Assembly: GCF_003597395.2 (NCBI RefSeq)
Contig: NC_133771.1
Span: 62,594,294 to 62,658,293 of the forward strand
Length of the DNA: 64,000 nt
Reading direction: 5' to 3'
DNA from: Chelonoidis abingdonii
Lineage: Eukaryota; Chordata; Testudines; Testudinidae
Shown: piece by piece, positions 57,529-64,000 of the stretch
Layout of the letters: each line of letters starts with the position of its first letter
Position numbering within the stretch: position 1 is the stretch's first letter
Made by a program: the position numbers and the translations under genes
Notes under the pieces: generated by a model
The model's database searches: none
Seen by the model: only the letters and a program-made list of their open reading frames with translations
What the model was told of the DNA's origin: nothing

Positions 57529-57558
57529 ATATGCGCGCGCACGTGCGCACACATACAA
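57529..57558. repeat. Alternating purine-pyrimidine run
   Basis: ATATGCGCGCGCACGTGCGC followed by ACACATAC is almost strictly alternating over about 28 bases, a sequence type able to adopt Z-DNA. It directly abuts the truncated CR1 tail. Confidence 0.85.
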
Positions 57559-57829
57559 AAATCTTTAACAAAGTATACAAAGTATTTGTTTTGTATTACA
57601 GCTGATACATTCAAATGATATGTTGAGGTGCCAGTGTGAAGTGTAAATCTTTAATGTGAGCCAACCAAAATGTTTTAAGGTCTAAATGACCATAAAGCCT
57701 GATTTCCTGTGTGACTGGCAGCTTCACAAATGAAGTGATACTACTAACTTCATCGTTGAGGTGTAAGGAATAACCAAGTACTGATACAGAGGTCTGTACA
57801 GCTGTTTTGTAGAACTTCATTAATTGTTA

Positions 57830-58956
57830 TTGTGACCCGAAACATCCCTGTATTCAAACCCTACACACTATTGTAATAATCATTGTAGAAAATATTCTTT
57901 GTGTGGCATCACTTCAAAACGACTAAGTCACTGATGATTAATATTCTTGCAAGATGTATGTACATACCATGTATTTAGAGTTATGGATACATGTTGGAAT
58001 TATGACTTGAGTGTGTTCAAAGCAGGCATGTCAGGGGGAGTTGGTAAACAGGTCTGCCTTAGACAAAGAAAATGTATATTCGATTCTCTAACCAGCATGG
58101 TCTTCAGGAAAAGACAGTGAAGATCAATTTTTACATATCAGGTCAACAAAGCTATCAAGGAAACAAGTTGGAGAGGAGACAGCATGGCATCTACATCCAG
58201 CAGGAGAGAGAAGCTTGGTTGTTTTACTAGTCTATAAAGATGAGGGACTAGACCTCAAGTGAGAAGCAACTGAATCATCAGATATTACTGTATATGGAGT
58301 GAGGTGTTTTCTGAAAGTTAATGACACTCTGGTGATTAATATCATTGTGAAATGTGTGTATTAACATTATATGAGGAAGTATGGATACTTAATGATATTA
58401 TGCTTTAAAGTCTATGGCTAAATAGGGAGAAACAGGTTCCCTCCCAGATGGGAGAGGAAGGAGCTATTTTCCGATCTCATCTATTAAGTATAGAGGAATC
58501 AAAACAATGGAAGCCCTATTTACATAGAAATCAGCAGGGGATTGGAAAGTCCACAGCAAAGGAAGAACAGCATGAGGTCATACTGGTTCTTGAATCAAGG
58601 TCACTGATCTTTGGAAGATATAAGCAAAGACAAAAGCCATCTTTGGCATCCACCACTAGGCAGACATAAGGGAACAGAATCCTTGCAAGCTGAGAAAAAT
58701 GGGTCTTTCGGCCCAGGGAAAGGGGGTTGTTGATGTTTTCTCTAAACTGAATATAGGTGAGAAATCATCTTGAACAAAGCCCGTACCTTGCTAAATTAAG
58801 TTTTAGACTTTGAGATGTGTGTTTTCACTTTTATTTGCTTGTAACACGTTATGACTTTTTTTCCTTTTACTTGGCATCACTTAAACTATTTTTAATACAT
58901 TTATTTTATTTTTACTATAAAGCAACTCAGTGCGGTGTTTGAAGAGAAGGGTTTTA
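57830..58956. repeat. Unnamed repeat with two similar segments
   Basis: 57945-58005 and 58340-58395 share GATTAATAT, a following AAATGTGTGTAT-like word and TTATGGATAC/GTATGGATAC at the same spacing. Between them are purine-rich words (GGAGAGGAGACAGC). It may be a long repeat with internal duplication or two copies of one element. No coding frame is credible. Confidence 0.35.
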
Positions 58957-58961
58957 CTCCA

Positions 58962-59671
58962 TGTAACCGGGCGGCCTCACCCCCGTGGCGCCTCCTACTG
59001 GTCATCCTCGGGAATTAGCTCAGTCCAGTGTCCAGGGCGCCCTCTGCAGGCCAGTGATCCAACTTTCCAGCTATTGGCCCCGTGTCTCTCCCTGGACCCT
59101 GGTGCCCTTTTACATAGGGTGCTGCCCCCTGGCAATGACCCCTGTTCTCAGGGTCTCCCCTCCCTAGGAAACCCCCACCCTCTATTCCCACCTTGCCTCA
59201 GTGTATGGCTACTGCCAGCCATTGTCTAGCCCCACGACCTAGGGCAGACTACAGTATCAGCCAACTCATCACTGATAAGGAGGGTTTAGACCTGCTGCCC
59301 TGGCCTACCCCTGGGTTGCCTCCTGCAACCCCCAGCATCTTTTGGCCTAAAGCTAGGTTGCAGCCTGGGCTCCAGGCAGGCGCTCCCCAGCTCCTCTGCC
59401 TTCCCCCAGCCCTGCTCCACTTAGGCACCCAGTCTCCAGCTCCCCGCAGCCAGGTCCATCTCCCTCTACAGCGAGCGAGCGAGAGAGAGAGTAATGTGCT
59501 CCTGGCTTCTCTGCCTTATATAAGGGCCTGTTGCTCAGTTTGGGGCATGGCCCCAGCTGCCACCACTTCCCCCAATCAGCCCAGCCTAAAAGGCTGCTTT
59601 CTCCAGCCCCAGCCCTTATCCAGGGTTGTTTTAACCCCTTGAGGGCTGGAGCAGTGATCCACCCTGCTACA
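58962..59671 (+). mobile_element. Solo LTR, family A (copy 3)
   Basis: Starts TGTAACCGGG and ends CCCTGCTACA. Flanked by a perfect 5-bp duplication CTCCA (58957-58961 and 59672-59676). Length 710 bp. TTATATAAGGGCC (59516-59528) is the TATA-like box, preceded by a GAGCGAGCGAGAGAGAGAG simple run. Shares GGAATTAGCTCAGT near the 5' end with the other two copies. Confidence 0.92.
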
Positions 59672-59676
59672 CTCCA

Positions 59677-62079
59677 GTTAAGTTAATAAGCTGTGATGTG
59701 CTTTTATGTCTTTAAAGGAAAAAAACAAACCTTATTATTCATCTGAAAGGTCCAGGAGAAGGCTGTACATTGCAGAGCACAAAGTACAAACTGTGCTCAT
59801 CTTTAAAAAAAAACCCAAACCCAAAACAAACAAAAAAAACAACGGTCATTGCAACTGTAAATCTGAGCTGGAGAGCCCCCACTTAAAGCCAGTTCCAGTT
59901 GATAAATAGCAAAACAACTTTTATACATTTATTGTTTACCCAAGTGATGACTTGGTTATGTTTAGCTACGTATATTGCAGAAAGTACATACCTGAATTAA
60001 AGCCCTCTGAAAGACTAATATGTATGATGTGTCCTTGTATTTCACTAACAAATGAAATCTTTTTTGTCCAGAAGTTAGTGAATCGATAAGTAATTGAGAG
60101 CATTGAGGCAGGAGAACTTCATTATATTAACTAAGCCTAGTAATAGTTGTAAGAAGGTATTGCTTCCCTACAATAAAGGTTACTGAGAGAAACTGAGTGT
60201 GTCAAGAATCCAACCTAAAAATAACAGATTTTTGTGGTCAAGAGAATTGACAGCTTTTTAGACAAAACAGAGAAAGAAACTTTGAATTGGCTTATAAACT
60301 AAAGATTTTACCACTATTTGAACTGGTTAAAATGGCATAAAAATTTGCAGCACTGGTGAAATTCCAGAGAAATTAGAATCACATCAAAATGATTACACAA
60401 AAAACAAAATATGCAAGTAATGTGAGATAGTCTTGCACATGTGATGATATTCCTTAGCTATGCTTGTCACTTGGCTAGGAATTTTGATCTGAATTGATTT
60501 TATTTTAAATAACTTTATAATTCTCTGGTTCAACTGATGTGAGAAGCCCCTAGTTTCCATTGTCTTATAAACTTGACTGGAGGATCTATATTTAAGGATC
60601 CATTGTTCTATGCTGATAACAAAATCACCTACCCAGGCTAATATAGAAATAGGATAAAAGTTTACCTTTGTAACAAGATCGTGATAGACCTTGAATTAAT
60701 TGAACTGATTTATAATTTCTGGAAAATTGTAGTAGCCTATGTAGAGTTTAAGTTTTGTCAGTGTGCATACAATCATCTAACCATCTTTATTTCGCTTTCT
60801 GTACTTTCTTATTTGCTCACAAAGCTATTTTGACTAATAAACCCAATAAATGTATAATACTTCTCCAATCTTTACCTTAGCTAAGGAACATGGATCCAAA
60901 GACCCTAGACATGGTAACTGGTTAATTAAATGATTTAACCAATCTTTCTCACAATGGGTAACTCATACTGTACAAACAGTATACTGTTGCATGTTTTTTG
61001 AGAATAGCTAAAAAGTCTCTCTTTACCCAAGTGCCTTGTCAATTTATAAATAATTATGAATAAATATGTATTGCCAGTTGTGTATTGAAGCTATTTGTGT
61101 CTTCTGTTGAATTCCAGTAAACTGCTCCATTGAACCATGCACTGTACACTTCAAGCTTATGAAATGTTACAGTATGGATATTTTTGTTTCCTCTGGAGAC
61201 ATTAATACTAATGCTGCTGTGTCTGATGTAAAATTATACAGGGCTTTGTGAATGCTTCCCCCCTGACTGAACACATACAGATAATTTTGACAGGAAGAAG
61301 CTACCTCAGCTGCTTTTTAAAAATCCTGTTTCCCCTTTTTGACCTGAACCGCTAAGCAAAGTTGAAAGTATAAATTGATGGAGTCTGGTATTTTCCTGGA
61401 TGCAATCTTCTTTATTTGTACAAAGAATGTACAAAATCCTGCTTCTCCCAACATAGGAGGAATGTAAAACAAAATGACATTTATTCCACATAAATGGCTT
61501 TCTTCTTGCCTCGTGGAATCACACACACATGCATAACCACACACACTGTGGAACCCACCCACCAAGTGTTAATTTCTAGGCAGACTCTAAGTTTTAGTGT
61601 GGCCACCTAAGTGTTTCTTACAACTTTCTTACATGAAGACTGTGTTCACATCCGGTCTCAAAGAGGCTTATGATCCATGCAGTCACCAGTAGCTTTCAGC
61701 ATACCCCTCCCCCCTTAGCTTTGCCCATCATCCCAATGGCACCCAGAATGGTGATGTCCTATCTGACCCATCCCAAACAGAAAATAAACAATTTAACAAA
61801 CTAAAAATGAAACAAGGTTTCTATGCATGTACAGTGAAATCAAGATGCCTTCACATCACCAACACAAATCAATTTTTATTCCCATTCAAACCCCTTGATG
61901 GACTTTCTTTCCACTCAGGAAGGGGCAACTTTCAGTCAGTCCCTGAGGAACTCCTAATATTTCTGTGGAATTTGCTGCCTTAGGCAGACCCTGCCCATTT
62001 TGTTTGAATGGGAGATTTACTGCTGTAACTTTCTGAGACTCATTTTCCACAACTACAGCCTCTAAATGTAAAGTAAAGT
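59677..62079. other. Long AT-rich non-coding stretch
   Basis: 2.4 kb of low-GC sequence with dense stops. No repeat or exon recognised. Confidence 0.5.
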
Positions 62080-62091
62080 AAATGTAAAGTA

Positions 62092-62463
62092 ATGCACATT
62101 GGAAAAAATAACCTCAACTATACATACAATATGATGGGGGCTAATTTAGCTACAACTAATCAGGAAAGAGATCTTGGAGTCATTGTGCATAGTTTTCTGA
62201 AGACGTCCATGCAGTGTGCAGCGGCAGTCAAAAAAGCAAACAGGATGTTAGGAATTATTAATGAAGGGATAGAGAATAAGATGGAGAATATCTTATTGCT
62301 CTTATGTAAATCCACGGTACGCCCACATCTTGAATACTGCTTACAGGTGTGGCCTCCTCATCTCAAAAAAGATATACTGGCATTAGTAAAGGTTCAGAGA
62401 AAGACAAATAAAATGATTAGGGGTTTGGAATGGGTTCCAGATGAGGAGAGATTAAAGAGGTAA
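62092..62463 (+). pseudogene. CR1 ORF2 C-terminal fragment
   Basis: A clean frame: LATTNQERDLGVIVHSFLKT, AAAVKKANRMLGIINEGIEN, CKSTVRPHLEYCLQVWPPHL, KVQRKTNKMIRGLEWVPDEE. This is the conserved CR1 region downstream of RT (compare 43669-44121). It ends in a stop at 62461, just before the SINE insertion, so it is truncated on both sides. Confidence 0.9.
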
Positions 62464-62495
62464 GGACTTTTCATCTTGGAAAAGAGAAGACTAAG

Positions 62496-62668
62496 GGGGG
62501 AGGGATAGCTCAGTGGTTTGAGCAGTGGCCTGCTAAACCCAAGGTTGTGAGTTTAATCGTTCAGGGGGCTACTTATGGATCTGGGACAAAATCAATACTT
62601 GGTCCTGCTAGTAAAGGAAGGGGGCTAGACTTAATGACCTTTCAGGGTCCCTTCCAGTTAGGTATATC
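62496..62668 (+). repeat. Cry-type SINE, copy 3, inside CR1
   Basis: GATAGCTCAGTGGTTTGAGC (A box), GGTTGTGAGTTTAATCG (B box region), a GGGCTAGACTTAATGACC tail. CR1 reads GACTAAGGGGGG before it and ATATAAAATCATGAATGG after it, contiguous in the CR1 consensus as I know it. Confidence 0.92.
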
Positions 62669-63090
62669 ATATCATTATATAAAATCATGAATGGTGTGGA
62701 GCAAGTGAATAAGGAAAAGTTATTTACTTGTTCCCATAGTATAAGAACTAGGGGCCATCAAATGAAATTAACAGGCAGCAGGTTTAAAACAAATAAAAGG
62801 AAGTTCTTCTTCACCCAGCACACAGTCAACCTGTGGAACTCCTTGCCTTAGGAGGTTGTGAAGGCTAGGACTATAACAGGGTTTAAAAGGAGCTAAATAA
62901 ATTCATGGAAGTTAAGTCCATTAATAGCTATTAGCCAGGATGGGTAAGGAATGGTGTCCCTAGCCTCTGTTTGTCAGAGAGTGGAGATGGATGGCAGGAG
63001 AGAGATCACTTTATCACTACCTGTTAGGTTCATTCCCTCTGGGACACCTGGCATTGGTCACTGTCAGTAGACAGGATACTGGGCTGGATG

Positions 63091-63573
63091 CAGGGGTGAA
63101 AGTAACTGAAAGGACTTACCGGAATGCTGGAGTCCTGAGTGAGCGCGTGATCTCAACCAGAAGAGGCGGCGCCTGTAAAGATTTAAAGGCTGTGGGGCTC
63201 CAGCTGTGGCTGGGAGCCCCAGAGCCCTTAAATCACCCCAGAGCTACCATCTGCAGAGGCAGCTGAGAGCCCAAGGGCTGTGGGGCAAAATAAAAGGCCC
63301 GGGGCTCTGGCTGCCACAGAGTTCCGGGCCCTTTAAAGCACTGTCCAAGCCCTGTTGTTGGAGCTCTGGCAGTGATTTAAAGGGCCTGGGGCTCCCCACA
63401 GCGGCAGGATCCCTGGGCCTTTTAAATCCCTGGCTGCTGGGCTCCGGTGGGAATTTAAAGGGCCAGAGGCTCTGGCTGCTGTGGGGAGCCCCGGGCCCTT
63501 TAAGGCACTACCTGAACCCAGCTGCCGGAGCTCCGGCTGTGATTTAAAGGGCCCTGGCTTACTTTCACCTCTG
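63091..63573. mobile_element. hAT-type non-autonomous element inside CR1 (483 bp)
   Basis: Starts CAGGGGTGAAAGTAA and ends TTACTTTCACCTCTG, inverted termini with one mismatch in 15. Flanking octamers GCTGGATG (63083-63090) and GTTGGATG (63574-63581) match at 7 of 8, the hAT size. The interior repeats GATTTAAAGGGCC and GGGCCCTTTAAA words several times in both orientations and is GC-rich. Related to 1790-2245. Confidence 0.9.
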
Positions 63574-63630
63574 GTTGGATGGACCTTTGGTTTGAGCCAG
63601 TATAGCCATTCTTATGTTCTCTGATTTAGG

Positions 63631-63879
63631 GAAATGCTGTCCCCCAAACTGTAAGCAGTAGCATCTGTGTCCAATAGGAAAGGGATTTTGAAACATAGAT
63701 ATGCAAAGACAGGAGAAGTCACAACAGTCTTTTTCAACTCTGAAAATGCTAAATGGCACCTTGTTGACCACTGAAATAGTTTCTAATACTTTGGTTTATA
63801 CCCCTACGATCATGAATCTATAGCTGGAATAGAGACGAGTCTTTTTAAACTAATTTCTTAAAGTGATGTATGCTGCATA
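63631..63879. other. Non-coding stretch
   Basis: Nothing recognised. It separates two CR1 copies. Confidence 0.45.
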
Positions 63880-64000
63880 TCACCGCTCTACTCTGTGCTG
63901 GTTAGGCCTCAACTGGAGTATTGTGTCCAGTTCTGGGCACCGCATTTCAAGAAAGATGTGGAGAAATTGGAGAGGGTCCAGAGAAGAGCAACAAGAATGA
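63880..64000 (+). mobile_element. CR1 LINE, continues beyond window end
   Basis: CACCGCTCTACTCTGTGCTG, GTTAGGCCTCAACTGGAGTA, TTGTGTCCAGTTCTGGGCAC, GTCCAGAGAAGAGCAACAAG encode the conserved L-RP-LEY-VQFW and VQRRAT region of CR1. The copy is cut by the window edge. Confidence 0.93.

Larger units (their letters stand above)
62080..63630 (+). mobile_element. CR1 LINE 3' end with two nested elements
   Basis: Coding sequence from 62092, then a SINE at 62496-62668, CR1 again to 63090 (GGCTAGGACTATAACAGGGT, CATTAATAGCTATTAGCCAG, GACACCTGGCATTGGTCACT, GATACTGGGCTGGATG), then a hAT element to 63573, and the final CR1 tail GATGGACCTTTGGTTTGAGC and ATAGCCATTCTTATGTTC. The three CR1 pieces join in order. 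Confidence 0.92.

Overview
This window is vertebrate nuclear DNA with no complete host gene. Nearly everything recognisable is a decayed transposable element. The best fit is a turtle, probably a cryptodire. Three tRNA-headed SINEs carry a CR1-like tail (the Cry/tortoise polIII SINE pattern). CR1 LINEs are the dominant family, next to L2, MIR-like, Penelope, DIRS-like, hAT and PIF/Harbinger sequences. That organism call is inferred from repeat style, not from a gene.

Layout. 1-7185 is a GC-rich block of DIRS-like tyrosine-recombinase retroelement pieces: a plus-strand 3' half (1-1455) and a minus-strand 5' half (3480-6830). Each ends on its right in the same terminal repeat. A minus-strand Penelope-like 3' part (2310-3379) and a 100-base N gap lie between them. 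8570-12268 is a nearly full-length, frameshifted CR1 with two GC-rich inserts. 12.3-22 kb is mainly AT-rich non-coding DNA with old MIR-like repeats, one solo LTR and a SINE. 22.2-24.5 kb holds two LTRs side by side, one with a perfect 5-bp target duplication. 25.5-29.6 kb holds a PIF/Harbinger transposase remnant and two terminal-inverted-repeat elements. 30.6-32.2 kb is another CR1. A hAT miniature element (32670-32818, perfect 8-bp duplication), a PIF/Harbinger deletion derivative (34077-35168, TAA duplication) and a solo LTR (36137-36837) follow. 37-46 kb is mostly unassigned AT-rich DNA with CR1 tails.

The most structured region is 46600-53735. An L2 LINE is interrupted by a MIR-like SINE, which is interrupted by a solo LTR, which is interrupted by a 4.26-kb two-gene PIF/Harbinger element: a SANT/Myb-like protein on plus converging on a DDE transposase on minus. 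The 1.09-kb element at 34077-35168 is an internally deleted relative of it. The last 11 kb holds Penelope-tail repeats, a third solo LTR of one family (58962-59671) and a CR1 hosting a SINE and a hAT element; another CR1 copy runs off the window end.

The only hint of host coding sequence is a candidate internal exon on the minus strand at 55343-55585: 243 bp, open, with consensus-like splice sites. I do not recognise the protein. No bacterial-type operon, CRISPR array, rRNA or free tRNA gene is present. I found no convincing undescribed system; the nested stack and the two-part DIRS arrangement are the most informative observations.
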